Shown: in pieces, positions 46,442 to 60,339 of the stretch | How the letters are laid out: the number at the start of each line of letters is the position of its first letter | Numbering within the stretch: the first letter of the stretch is position 1 | Assembly (NCBI GenBank): GCA_963402885.1 | Contig: OY727098.1 | Location: 23,226,417 to 23,290,416 of the forward strand | DNA length: 64,000 nt | Direction of reading: 5' to 3' | DNA from: Antedon bifida | Lineage: Eukaryota > Echinodermata > Crinoidea > Comatulida > Antedonidae | Position numbers and translations under genes: made by a program | The notes under the pieces: model-generated | The model's database searches: none | What the model was told of the DNA's origin: nothing | What the model saw: the letters and a program-made list of their open reading frames with translations, nothing else

Positions 46442-49400
46442 ATGATTGTTCCAGTTCTAATCTTTTTTCAAATTATTGTTACCTGCCTTGGTAAGTACGA
46501 GAAAGTTTCTGATTTATAAACAATACAAATTGAAAATCGAAATACGTCAATATGCAGATTACTTAAGAATACAGGGTAGTAGGCTTATTGATTATTTTGT
46601 CTATTGATGTCTTACACTTTTGTGATTTGTGAATTTCTCCATACATGATTAAAGGAAATAAATAAATGTAGAAACAGGAAGGCCTACATTATACAAATAA
46701 TGATTGTTTATGAGTGATACAAATAATTCATGAGGTGAAATAGAACATTTCATCTTTAGCCAGAAAAAATGTATTATAACATGCTATATAGATATTTTAT
46801 AAAATGTATAAATTTCTCAAAATTCAGACAAGCTTTAGAGACATTGTTTAACGTATACACTATTAAACGTGTATGATATTTACAAGGTAAACGTCATAGG
46901 ATTAAAGAGCCAAAGAAATACCAAATAATGCTTTAAATATGTTTAATTGCTGTGACTCATAACCTCAGAACAGAAACTAAATTTTAAAATTCACTTCACG
47001 AGATTGACCAAGGTTGTGGAAAGAATGCATATGTAGGCTACAGGTGGTAATAGGCCCACACCAAATATTAAGTTAAACAATGCTATTTATCGGATCAAAA
47101 ACACTAAATTGTATATAATAGCGTTTCTTTTTTACCTTTATTCTATTTATGTTTATGTGTTTTATGTAAAAGGGTCCTGCAAAAAAAAGTGTTAACTTCT
47201 ATGTGCAAGATCCTTGCCATCAATTATGGTACCCTTAATTGTATTATAAACGATAAGAATTAAATGGAATGATGGAATAAATATTTTATACGTTTCCATT
47301 GTAAAAATACAGTTGCATCGTAAATATTTTAACTTCATTCATAGTGTTATTTGTATATTAACTTGTTTTTATTTGTAGCCTATCCGTACATGGGCGCCAA
47401 ACAACACATATGCTGTCACACAAGCAAAGGCTTTGTAAACAAATCATGTTTTGTAAAATATAAACTAGTCGTCTTTTTAATGATAGACATATTGTGGTTA
47501 GTCTTTTCAGGGAAGAGTTAACTCTTCCCTGGTCTTTTTTTATTTGACATGTTTTGCGTTTACGAACCATTTATTTGTAGAGTATAATAGGTGAGTTGTT
47601 TGGCGATCCGTATCGAGAGAATGTATAGATACCAGAATAAAACACGTCTCTTAAAAACTCATATTTAACTTAAGTAAATGTTCCACTTTAGGAAACGATG
47701 GCTATATAACGGTTTTAGGCCTAAATAAAGATCTGCAAAACGACAATAATTGGGAATACCAATGTTACACTCCTAGCACATTTACTGGTTATAGTTTGAG
47801 TTACGGTAGATCATTTGCTGTTTTGAGTAATGAAAGTTTGGATGAAACATCGTGGAACGTTCCAAACGATGGTCCGAATGGAAGGTATGTCGCAGATCCA
47901 GTAGTCATGGGAGTATACTATTGTAAGATATTGAAAGATGGCGCAACTACAATCGTTCAGACTACTAACATAAGATATGACGGTAAGATGGTAATATAAT
48001 CATCATTTTTTATCTAAATAACTATAATGTTGTTTTATAACTATCATGATCCTAATAATTGGCTACTTCTACACACTATAGTGACATTTTAAATCTATAT
48101 ATAAATTTACGTAAGGACAAAATTCGGTAAATCGCGCGTTACTTCTAGAATGTTTACTCGATGGTTTATAAAGTTGGTCCGTACTTTCGGTACTGATTTT
48201 ACCTACATGATATAACCATGTTTACTCATTAAATTGAGTTAGATAATTAGTTATTGACGATTAAAACGAATTTAGGTTCAACGATTTGCCCCAAATAGGG
48301 GTGTTTTCCGATCGTGGTATGTACACTGTCTAATGGATGTCCATCTTTAAAAATACTCGCACACAATAATACGAGGATGCTTCACATTTTTCTATCTCCT
48401 CCTACGATAAAAACAGGTTGAACAGTTCGAGTACAGCCTCATAATGTTGAAGACAGGCCGATTTTGTTGAAAAAATAAAATGTTGATAGATTTAATATAC
48501 GTTTAAACAGATGTATTGATTTGCGATAAATGGAACATTCCAACCTCTCTTCTACAAGCGTCTATTCCTCAGGCGTCGTAATAACACAAAGGCAAGTTAA
48601 GTACACTCATAACAGAAATTCGATCCATTCGTTTCAATCTGAGCTGCAGAGGTTGGATATAGGTATTTTTTTAAACAGTTAAAGAGCTAGCGTTTTCAGT
48701 CGCTATCTAAATATGTACAATCAACATTATTATTGTAGTTAAACCACCACCCACATCACCACCCCTCCCCTCAATGGCATAAGTAGCGTTGTAACGCCCG
48801 TAGAGGATAGGCCTACAGTACGAAAGATCACATGCCCTAAACGCAGAACAACTTTGGTGGGTAGGAACCAACTTAAGTATGCCTACTAATTAAGTTGAGT
48901 TAGATAATTATTTATTGACGATTAAAGCGAATTTGCCTCCAATAGAGGTGTTTTTCACAAATTTTTTTGCATTATATAAACACATATACAAATAAACTTT
49001 ATTACTGACAGTTGCTTCTCAACGTTTGTATTAATTAATATTGTAATACAAAAAAATATAAACGGTGTGGTAACGTTACATGTTCTGTAGTATTTCAGTT
49101 TCAACAAAGTTTTAAATAGCAATGTTTTACTGTGTTTAGTGGTATATTATTAAAACATGAAAACAATTAATATGTTGTTACTGAATGTATAAAAAATATA
49201 TTTAAAAAATGTACACATTCTCTTGCCCATCCCTCAACCCTAATGTTACATATAAAACACAAATTAAGTTTGTATAAGTTTGGATCTAAAAATTGGTCTC
49301 ATTTTGTGACAAGTTTCTCTTTCGGAAGTAGTTCCCAGTGTGCTTATTCTAGTTGAGTACATAAAATCACCGTGTCTATTTATTCGTTCCTGTAAACGAC

Positions 49401-52400
49401 ATGTATTATTGTCCTGCGGTACTTTTTTGAAATCGCCAGTTATATCGCTGAAATGACGTATGTATTCGAGAACCTTCCGGTTGGCACGACCGCGAGCGAA
49501 GCGAGCGTACCATCTAGTATATACAAATTTATACACTCTCTTAATTTTTCAAAACAGCTTTAATAACGCCTGAAAATGGTAAAAACACAGTAACTGTAAA
49601 TGCTGGTGATGATGTTACAATTAGATTTAATACTGATTTGGACAGTCAGTTTACGTGGAGGAAAGATGGATCTACTGCATTAACGATTGGAATGGAAAAT
49701 AGCATGACCCTTGATTCAGTAGAGACCAGTGATGCTGGCGTTTACGAGATGTACGAGGATGGTCACCGGCAAGATCGTAGACATGCGTTTATCAAGTTGA
49801 TTGTACGAGGTAATTATATAATATTAAATTTATACAGCAAATAATTAGATTGATCACCATAGTAGTCTTGCAATAGTTATTATGACATTCGGGGGCGGAG
49901 GTATAAAATAATAACGTCTAACATTCGGAAAGAATATTATTTATAACTTGCTGCATTAAATTAATAAAAGTACTTTAATACTTTCAGTTTTCCTGAAATC
50001 GTCTTGAACTCTCTGGATGCCTTGTCTAAAATTGCAAATTATTTTCTTGAATGTCTAAATGGCAATTATGCTGCCGTAAATAATGAAAAAAAGTCTTTGA
50101 CCTAATTCTAGTTTATTATATATATATATTGTCCAGAGTGTCTTTGTATCCTATGTTTTTTTTTCGAAAAGTGATCATAAAATGTGTTTTATCGACCTAT
50201 GTACTCCAGTTCCTAGAATCATTTTTCCTCAGGAAATTGTATTATTTGTACTCTAGGAGTGACTATGACAGTTTTAATAGTTGCATACTCGAAAAAGATT
50301 ATAACAAGGTTTTTCACAACAAATCCATAAAACAGAAGTGGGAAATAAATCAAGGAATGTACTTTAGATACTTAGATATTTTTGTCCCACACAAATCCCA
50401 CCAAATACATAAACAACCGTGGTACAATTTCAAATCAGTCAAGAAAGCAAACAAAAATCGTCAAATCAATCATAAAATCACGGTCCAGACAGAACAAAAC
50501 AACACAATTCTTAATACACTGTATGAGTTCGTCATCAACAAAAAATATGTTAAAATGTAATGGAAAGAAAATTACGTATGATAGTTTTAACAATTTAAAT
50601 AACTTTTTTCAGTAGTGTAATGACAAATCTTTATCTAACTGTATACAATTTATCTTTTGTGTCAAATGTAAGCATTTCTGTTGTTAATGTGAGGATGCTC
50701 TTTAAACGTTTGACATTGAACAAAGGTTGAGGTTCAGTCAAAAGTGTTAAAAGATAGTAGAGAATTTTCTTTTGCATTTTCTTGAGAAATACTTGTCCAA
50801 AAAACTTCATTTTTGTACAAGAGGCAAGAGTTATAATTTGTGATTTGTAATTTTAAAACATAATTTGATTTAATGTGTAGGTTTTTTGATACAAGTAGTT
50901 TTAAAAAACCTATTTCTTTTCAAATTCACCCGTTTGTTTTTGCCGTTGCTGTTCTGTTGTTAGTCAATTTGTAATTTAAAGTTTTATAGATAGTTTATTT
51001 TATATCTTTGTTGTTACTTTGGGAGTACGGAACCTGAACTCTTGTTATAGTGATTAGGTTCACTTTTAGGTTCCTGCCTACTCCCTTAGTTTCTGTGTTT
51101 GTGTATGTTTGTAACTGGTTTTTGGCAATAAATAATAATAATAATAATAACTGAAACTATTGTTCGATGAAAGGCTGGTTACATAACCGTTACATCAAAT
51201 TCGCATACACATGGTTGTGGTGAAATTAGCCTAATCACACACAGCATTAATACACAATATTAAAAACAATATATATATATATTTGGTGAAATCTCGAAGT
51301 GCCGTTCTAGTAATATAATTAATAGGTTAGGTTATTTTACAGTATAACTTTATAATGCAATTTCGTTTGATAGAGTGTCCACATAACAAATGGGGTCCAC
51401 CTGAGTGCATAGTAGACTGTAAATACTGCTATAATGGAGGTATATGTGATGACAAAACAGGAATTTGCATATGTGCCCCTGGATTTAGGGGATCTTCCTG
51501 TGAAACTGGTAAGAACTAAGTAAGCCCTTCGTATCTTGCACACAGTCAATGATTGTAATTGACAAATTGGGCGGAAGCTGATGATAAAAACATTATATTA
51601 TTTTATGGCTTGCCAAAAGTTGTTTTTCCTATTTCATTTAATATAATTTAAATTACCATATTATTTCAATATTTCTCTGAAAGAAAAATAAAATCATAAT
51701 ATGTGTGTACTGTTTTTAGCTAAGCAAAAATCCTACCGTAGAAAAAATATTGAAAATCTGCTTTTTATTAATTTAGAATGCGGTGGCAATAAGCATGGAT
51801 GGAATTGTGGAAAGGGTTGTTCCAGTTACAATATTTTAACAGCATGTGAAAACATTCAGTTTTGTTTACCTGATCCATATGGATGTAGTTGTGTTACCGG
51901 TTACAAAGGATTAAAATGCGGTACAGGTAAATCCACAAATTCTACAGACGTTAAATGGCCAAGTTCATTCGAACGGGGTAGATTACAAACTAAACTGGTT
52001 TACATAAATGAATGAAGATCCCTATGATGTTTACTTCAAACATCCCTATGATGTTTTCTTCAAATTGGAACTTGCTATAAACATTATATTTGCTTATTAT
52101 TTTTACATGTAGTTTTCACGGGTGAATATTAATTTACGGTAACTATTTAAGTCATAAGTTAGTTGTATAGAGTTTTTGTGTTATGGGTTTGTTAATTGCC
52201 GCAGTCTCCGAGTAGCAACAAATGTATAATTTGATTTCATTTTATAGAATGTTCGTCGGGTACATTTGGTGCAGACTGTGCTCAAACGTGTCACTGTAAA
52301 CAAGGTGACTGTGATCGATTTACAGGAAGATGCATTGATGATCAAGACTCGTCTTGTGCATTTCCATGGACTGGATCTAACTGCCAAAGTAAGTATACAT

Positions 52401-54591
52401 TGTTTGTAACTACTGATATGACTGAAGAATGGTGGACATTTAGATAACATGATATTGTTAAATATCATCAACTGAATATACAAAGGTCTTGTATTTTGTA
52501 TTGTTTGTCCCTATTGGTTTGAAAATCAACCGGAAAGGATAGCATCATAAGATTATGTTATCTCGCCCATGTTTTTGAAATAACAAAATATTAAATGAAT
52601 ATTGAAATCGTCAAGATAATTTGTTTTGTAGAATGTCAGACTGATATATTTGGAGAAAACTGTGACATCGATTGTACCAAACCATGTGAATGTCACCGAC
52701 TAACTGGAAAGTGTATCCAAGGGACATGTTTGTCTAATTCTCTCGAACCAGATTGTGTACCTAAGTATGATGGAAATCTGATGTCTAATGCTTCAAGTTC
52801 CTCTATCACTATTGAATGGACGCCGTGGAATACTGACAATGGAGAGAAAGACCTGGATATTGGATACTTCATATATTACAAACTGAGCAATACTGATAAT
52901 TGGAAGAAGGAATTCTACCATAGTTCTTTAATAGGCACTGTTACCGGGTTGATGGTGGATACAAAATACACTGTTGGTGTTTCAGCTGTGAGAGCCGGCG
53001 AAGAAGGTGAAGGACCGATTGGAGGGATAATCACAGTAACAACACTTTGCGGAAGTATGTAAATCTCTTTATAATTCGTATAATTAGTTCGAATTTCATA
53101 ATAAAGTAATAAATGATCATTATCATTAATGATTATGATTTCTAAGAATGTATACCATGAAGGTAAATAATAGTTCATTTATTGAGATTGTGTGTTATTC
53201 ATCGTTGTCAATTTAAACATGAAATGAACAGGCATGGAATAATGAATTTGATATACTATAATAATAAAGTTTCATAGACTAATAATAATCTTTCAAGAGA
53301 GGCAATTCAAAAAAATGTCACAAAAAACACATTTTTACAGAACCGTCTCCAGTTGAAAACGTACAACTTCAAATTTCAAACACTGCTATCATTATTACAT
53401 GGATTGTAAGTACAATTGTAGGTATTTTATTTATTGATCATCGGTTGAAATTAAAACAATAATTATGTGCATGCTAATGCTTTAAAAATATTTAAATCGA
53501 GGTACAACCCGTGTCGGTGTTATGTCATCATCCTTGTCCTTTCGTGCACATGTGCACGTTTTCAATGTACGTTATTTACCGTCTTTTTTTATAGGGAAAA
53601 CTTGACGCTGATTCATTGAAGTGCTCAAGTGCAGTATTTGTCTACAGAGTTTATCTAAGAGTAATCAACAATAAACAATATCGGGAAGAAGTTTACCAGA
53701 CAAAAACGAATCAATTTAAAATTGAAAATTTTGAAGTAGATGAAACTTACGCTATCTTAGTCACTTTGTCTAATAAAGACAGTGAGAGTGAACCAGTTAG
53801 CATTTTAAACGTACCAGAACAAACTGCTGAACAAGGTACTATTGAAAAAGGTAGTGCTAAACCTAAACTAAGACATTTATCAATTTTCTAAATGAATCAA
53901 GACAATACGATACTAGTTTATTGTATTGAAAAATCGATTTAGTAGGTATAATTCGTATATAATACCTTGATTCTTCTCACAAACTTTCTTACATTTTGTA
54001 CAATACAATTTTAACATCTTTTTTTGAATTTAAATTTAAAGAAAAAGCAAACGGAATCTTCACTGGAGTCGCTGCGGCAGCAGGGACGTGTTTTGGTATA
54101 ATTATTACTATTACGGTTACAATTTGGTAAGTTTAACAATTCGAAATTAATTTTGATAAATCTATGCTAATCATTAGCCTAAATAATTTGTTTATATGAG
54201 CTAATGAGCTAGTTTATAGATGCTTATAGGCTAAATTTGTCCGAGAAAAGGTTATGATCTATGGTTTTGTTTTTATAAAGTAAACGAAGACTTTTAAAGA
54301 ATTCGTGCAACTGTGACGAGAAGGCACAGAATGATCCACAAGTTCACTATGCAAGTGACATTTACAGTATAAAGGTGTTACCAGGGTAAATTGTCTTGCT
54401 TACATTTTTACCGGTATACATCTTTTAAATTACTGACAAACATTAGAAAGTAAGTTTAAAATTCCAATACTTTTCTTAATTCAAGGAAAACACAAGACAG
54501 AGTCACTGTTGATGACTATGCTACCGTAACCGGGGGTCCATGTTACAGTAACACAACACAGACACCAGAAGTGGGAGAAGACCAACAATAA
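46442..54591 (+). CDS. Tie-like kinase-less receptor, copy 2 (complete, third Ig missing)
   Basis: Twelve exons give 680 aa: 46442-46490, 47692-47982, 49558-49809, 51374-51508, 51777-51926, 52248-52388, 52632-53054, 53341-53405, 53595-53835, 54042-54126, 54281-54385, 54486-54591. Domains: signal peptide, Ig1 with both cysteines (YQC, YYCKI), Cys-poor Ig2, EGF x4, FN3 x2, TM (IFTGVAAAAGTCFGIIITIT), tail. The exon at 52632-53054 joins the fourth EGF directly to FN3-1, so the Ig3 exon and two introns seen in copies 1 and 3 are gone. [20 protein letters not shown] is kept. The tail differs wholly from copy 1: KRRLLK after the membrane, VHYASDIYSIKVL, and VDDYATV near the end. The stop at 54589-54591 leaves no kinase. 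Exons agree with copy 1 in phase and mostly in length. Confidence 0.82.
48094..49517 (+). mobile_element. Non-autonomous Helitron in copy 2 (Ig1/Ig2 intron)
   Basis: It starts TCTATATATAAATTTACG after A and ends AGCGTACCATCTAG before T. Both ends and most of the first 450 bp match the copy 1 element, plus an internal stretch of about 430 bp that copy 1 lacks. The 3' hairpin is decayed (only CGC/GCG pairs). Its 3' end is 40 bp before the Ig2 exon acceptor. Confidence 0.78.
49810..51373 (+). other. Copy 2 intron 3 (EGF1 upstream)
   Basis: 1.56 kb. It holds an open but unrecognised 143-codon frame (50129-50560, not credited) and a LINE-like 3' tail ending near 51150. No splice-supported exon is seen. 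Confidence 0.45.
50980..51150 (+). repeat. LINE-like 3' end with AATA/ATA tail
   Basis: GGGAGTACGGAACCTG ... GTTTGTAACTGG...GGCAATAAATAATAATAATAATAATA, the pattern of a non-LTR element 3' terminus with a simple-repeat tail. The 5' edge is not defined and no reverse transcriptase is present. Confidence 0.4.
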
Positions 54592-57095
54592 GACAGTTAA
54601 GACATTAACAAATTTTATCGAAATTAATAATATTATTCTTTGATAAACGTAAAAATAAGAATGTTCTTTGATGGTACTATGTTGACACCTCTATTGGATT
54701 AAGCATCATTCGTTCATTGGTAATTGTAATTCAAAATCCAAATTAATTAATGTATGCCAATGAAAGACAGATAACGTTAACTTATGGTCATTGGTTATCT
54801 GATAACATACAGGCTAGTATAGGCCTATTATTATACATTTTCTTTTATGACATTATGAATAGAGCTACAATATTATGTGATTGGTTATAGAAAGCTTTGC
54901 ATTGTTATAGGCTACGTTTGAATATTATATTAATATAATACATTATAGTGAATATTTCACATGCGCATTTTAAAAATTGTGTACATTTTTAATAGATTAA
55001 CAACAGTTAAACAATTAACAATACCCACCTACTTATACATTTGGACTGGAAATCCAGTATTTAAAAGTTTTTTCAGATCGAAGCTCATTGAAATGTTTAA
55101 ATATACAATCGACAAGTTAATTTCTGTTTTCAGTTTGAAAACCGTTAATGAAAAAATTATTCAATGATGTTTTACCTAATTTAAGTAAAAAATAGGCTAA
55201 TGTATATCTCAATTAGCACATTTCAAACATATTTCAAATAGGCTTTTACATCAAATAAAAAAATTATTGTCATGTTATACTATAGTTATGCTTACGTTTC
55301 TTTACAACATCGCATCAAAACTGATACTGTATTATACATTCCATGCCAAAATTTAATAAAACTAATTATGTTCTTATTAAGTGTGTTTGCTACTGTACTA
55401 TTGTGTTGTTCAAATGATGATAAATCGTTATCAACTAAATAATAATAGGCCTAAACTTGAATCTATCTGATGAATTTGAACTAAAATTCTACATTATTAT
55501 GTTATTTTGAGATTTTAAGCTACTCTCCTAAGTGGAATTTGCTAAAAGCAACAATTATTATATACATTCCATAATGGCAGAATAATTAAATAATAATTAA
55601 ATAAAGTCCATCAGATTGTATACGGATACACTTTTACGGGAAATAGTCTAAAGACGTTATTGTTTGGGTGGTAGCATTCATTTTAGAGAAATAAATACAA
55701 ATCTAAACCGATCAATGTCCATGTAAAATAATATAAAAGTGCAAAAGCAGAGAGAATTATATCCTAACTGAAGCTGAACCTCAGTTGGCCTCTTGTAGTT
55801 TGGATTTGAAATAATGTTCTATTATGCAGCTATTGAAATACGGTATAGCAAACAACAATGGTCCTTTCACAGGTCAGTCACATTGCTTTGTTACAGTTGT
55901 TTGTTAAGTTAGCACAAGTCTAACAGTCAACATATTATTTTGATTGGATAGCGACTCTTTAACATTCTCGGCGTGGTACGGCGGAACAGCACTAGTCCCT
56001 CAGTTGTACGCACACGCATCAGATACGCTCTTATCTTTCAGTATTTTATTCACGAAGAGATACATTTTATATATATAAACACAACAGGAAAAGAATGGGC
56101 GGGTTTATAATTAATAAAATTTATAATCGTGTTGATTTATTTCAACTACAATAAACAGCCTGCAGTATCGGCGACAGGCATCGAAATAACGATGTTGGAA
56201 AAGATGTTACTGTATAGGCCTAATATCAGAAGACACAATCCTGTATGGTATGACATTTGCTAACAGAAGACCCGGTATAGGGATTGTTTATTGCTGCTAG
56301 TCATCATCTATCATTGATCACCCTACATTATGAATATATACTAAACTCTTAAATCACAGCATGCAGATCACAAAAACGACAAACGTTTTTAACTCCTTTG
56401 TTTGTTTTGTTGATTTTGAAAACAAGCTAGTACGATAGCTTTTTTATCAACAATATGTCTGAAATATTTTTACAAACAATTCTAAAAGACTACACTTTAT
56501 GCTCTGCTGAACAACAGAATGAGGAAGTTCCAAGAGTAAGTTGCTTGTCTAGTTCAGCACAGCAGAAAGAATGATGTCGTAAGTTTAGGACATAAATTAA
56601 ATCAAGATACTAATTGTAAGTATTAGAAATCTATTTATGATAAAGGAATTTTCTTGAGAACAGCTGATCTCTTCTTTGTCAGTTGAGAGTTTAGTTTAAG
56701 GCATGGGTTCTAAGTTAGTATAGAATACTGGGTCGGCTTATCTTTTGATGTAAAAAAATGTGCAATCAATAACCAGTACCAGCCACTTTTCACCGTAATG
56801 TTTGTATAAATATACGTAATTTTAAGCCAAAACGATTTCTATAGTGTTTTGCTTGTAACCATGTTCTTGTACTTGTTCTTGTATATTGGAGTTGATTTTA
56901 AACAATTGAATGAATAAATTAATACAACGTGTTCTCATTTAAAATTAAACATAAAACATAAATATAATTGCAATTCTAAAAGATCGTTCCAGTTGGTAAG
57001 AGAATAACTTTTCTTGATTAAATTCAAGATGCTTACTATGTAGGCTTACAGTCTGTGACACTGTCTTATATCATTATCTTTTTTCTCAAGAAAAT
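54592..57095 (+). other. Copy 2 3' UTR and intergenic region to copy 3
   Basis: A possible AATAAA lies at 55355-55360. The shared upstream block of copies 2 and 3 is at 55859-55925. About 55960-56050 is the inverted relative of the repeat at 59590-59970 (GACTCTTTAACATTCTCGGC). Around 56500-56640 there is similarity to the region upstream of copy 1 (35165-35300). No gene is seen. Confidence 0.5.
55859..55925 (+). promoter_or_regulatory. Shared upstream block (copy 3 side)
   Basis: Match to 46261-46325. It lies 1.2 kb before the copy 3 start because repeat DNA has accumulated between them. Confidence 0.35.
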
Positions 57096-60000
57096 ATGAT
57101 TATTACTATACTAGCTTTGGTTCAAGGGATTGTTTACTGTTTCGGTAAGTTAACTTTTAAATAGAAAACTCAATATGTATATACCTATTGTTTTTTAGAT
57201 ATATTAATACCAACAACACAATCTCATCGGCGATTTTTCAAATAAATTATGCTGCCAAAAAGCGTCTTTGTACATTTAGGCATATTGTTTCTAAATTAGT
57301 TTTGCTTACACTACTCTCTCTCTCAACACTCAGTTATCACTGATAGAACAATCCAATTGGTATGATTATAATAAGTAATTTGAAATTATTGATGTAATCA
57401 AAAATTTAAATAAAACACTGTAAGAAAGAATTTAAAGAATTCAATATTATTATTATTTTTTTGTATTTTGAATGATAAAAATGTAGTCCGTGATTTTTTG
57501 AATTTTTATTTATACAATTTATTGTATTTATATTCAGGGAATGATGGATATGTAACAGTTCTGAATATTTTTCCACAAAGCAACTCTAACACAGGATATC
57601 AATTTTACATTCCTACTACATTCACTGGTTATAATTTGAGTTACGGTAGATCATTTGCTGTAGCAGATGATGAAAACTTGAATGAAACATCGTGGGATGT
57701 GCCGGGCGACAAAGTGAAGGAAAGGTATGTCACAGGAGAAGTAGGCATGGGAGTATACTATTGCAAGATACTGAAAGATGGCGTCATCACAGACGTTGAA
57801 ACTACAAAAATAAGAAATGATGGTAAGAATCATGTTGATTTCCGATTGAAACAAAATTGAAAACTAAGTTCATGAAATGTTTGCAATTTTTTAAAACAAA
57901 ACACGAACGCACCCACACCTGAACGACAATATCAATTTGACATGTTAGAAACAATTAAAGAACTTCACCGACAATGTATATTATATAGTAGCAGTTTTAA
58001 TTTAATTGTAAACATACATATTTATTATTTATGAAACAGCCTTAATAACGCCAGGTAAAACTAAGAACACAGTAACAGTAAATGTTGGAGATGACGTCAC
58101 AATTAGTTTTAATACTGATTTGAACAGTGATTTTGAGTGGAGGAAAGATGGTTCTCCTCCATTTAAAAATGGGATAGACAAGAGCATGACATTTAACTCA
58201 GTAGAGATCAGTGATTCTGGAGTCTACGAGATGTATAAGAGTGGTAATCGGTCTGAGCGTCTACATTCGTTTATCAAGTTGATTGTACGAGGTAAACTTT
58301 ATTTATATAGACAGGCCTGATAGAGCATCTTGAGCACCTTCTATTTGGACAGCAATAATTGCCCAGTATTATAAGAACAGTCCGTAATACAGCTTCTCAT
58401 GAGCATCATATGTGGTGACTGTATCTGTTAGGGGTTAAGTTATAGTCTATGATACTAGGCGATATACGTGAAACACATGCTGTATCATGGTACTCTCAGA
58501 TACTGGACACATGTAGATACATCAGTTCTTTTTTATTATTAGATTTTAAAGTCTAAATCTTAATTAAGTAAACACTGATTAAGCAAGAATTTCTTTAATT
58601 ACAGAAACGAAATCATACATTAATTTTTGTTATTCCGGATCTGTTTATCATTTTGTAGAGTGTCCACGTCACAAATGGGGTCCACCTGACTGTACTGGTG
58701 ACTGTGAATACTGCTATAATGGAGGCGTATGCGATGATAAAACAGGATTCTGTATCTGTGCACCTGGATTTAAGGGATCAACATGTGAAATTGGTAAGAA
58801 CACATACTTCATAGAACTTCAATACAAAATAAAATCAAATACGATTCTCACAAATTATAGCGCTTACTAAGAACTTAAATCACAAAAGATGACAAACTCA
58901 TGCGTATTTACCATTAAGTGTACATTTTCCCTGTACAAGTTTAAGTTTAAATTGATTGTCAAATACATAGTAAATGAAATGTGTATTCCAAGGTTAAAAA
59001 GCACGATACAAATACATTAAAAAAAATATAAAAAAAATGTAAAAGGCTAAAACACTGGACAATTGAGTCAAGATTTTAAAATACAGAACATTTTTGTGCC
59101 TATAGTTTAAACTGCTTATTAAATAGTATAATTGCACATGGAAGGGATGGCTTATTATGACGCTCGGCCTTCTTAATTGAAGGGATCAACCTATCGGATT
59201 TACTAGTTTAAACAATTAAAAAAAGGGTGGGATTTGTTAATTACACTAAGCCTACTATTACATAATATTAAATGTTTGATTTAAAATGTAGAATGTGACG
59301 GTAATAGACATAGCTGGAAATGTGAAAATCGTTGTTCCAGTAGAGGTGATCTTGATTCGTGTATGAACTACCAATTTTGTTTACCTGATCCGTATGGATG
59401 CAGCTGTGTTACCGGTTACAGAGGATTAAAATGCGATACAGGTGGGTGAAACTCATTTTAAAATAAATTGACTTTTAATCATGAAGGTTCCAATTTAAAG
59501 ATGTATTGTTATCCCCAAAGCATGAAAAATATAGATAATAAATAATCAGAATAATCAATTTGATCTCTGGTGTGTGTGAGTACAATTAAGGGACTAGTTC
59601 CGCCGTACTACGCCGAGAGTGTTAAAGAGTCGCTATACAATCCTCATTCTCACAGATTTCCGCATATTTATCATTTCAAATTAATAAATTATATTTCAGG
59701 TTTATAATTTATTCTGTGCCTGTGATGTTTATATATTTATCGTTTCAAATTAATTAATTTAAATTTCAGTATATTACCGGGCGGTTTAGAATTAATGTTT
59801 TTTGCCTAATGTGTTAATATATATAAAAGTATCTCTTCGGAGATCCCGCCTCGTGAATAAAAATACTGAAAGATGAGGGCGTATCAATTTGATCTCTGGT
59901 GCGCGTGCGTACAACTGAGGGACTAGTGCTGTTCCGCCGTACCACGCCGAGAATGTTAAAGAGTCGCTATCCAATCGAGTTTGAACAATACCATGAAAGC

Positions 60001-60305
60001 CCCAGTGGACTAATGGTTAGGACATCTACATATCAAGCAGGCGGTCCGAGTTCGAATCTCGGTTCGGGCGACTTTTTCTCATTCTCACAGATTTCCTCAT
60101 CTTTATCGTTTCAAATTAATTAATTAAATTTCAGTATATCACCGGGCGGTTTAGAATTAATGTTCTTTGCCTAATGTGTTTATATATTTTGCTGTTTTAC
60201 TTATCGTTTTGATTTAGCTTTTCGCTCTTTTTTTTGTATCTCCATTGAGATCCAGCCACTGACACCCACATCATTGTCATTTTTTCAGTAATTTGCCTTT
60301 GGATT

Positions 60306-60339
<34 letters not shown>

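Noticed and set aside
50129-50560. 143-codon plus-strand open frame in copy 2 intron 3
   Set aside because: Lys/Asn/Tyr-rich as expected of AT-rich DNA, no recognisable domain, and lies within an intron bounded by good splice sites.
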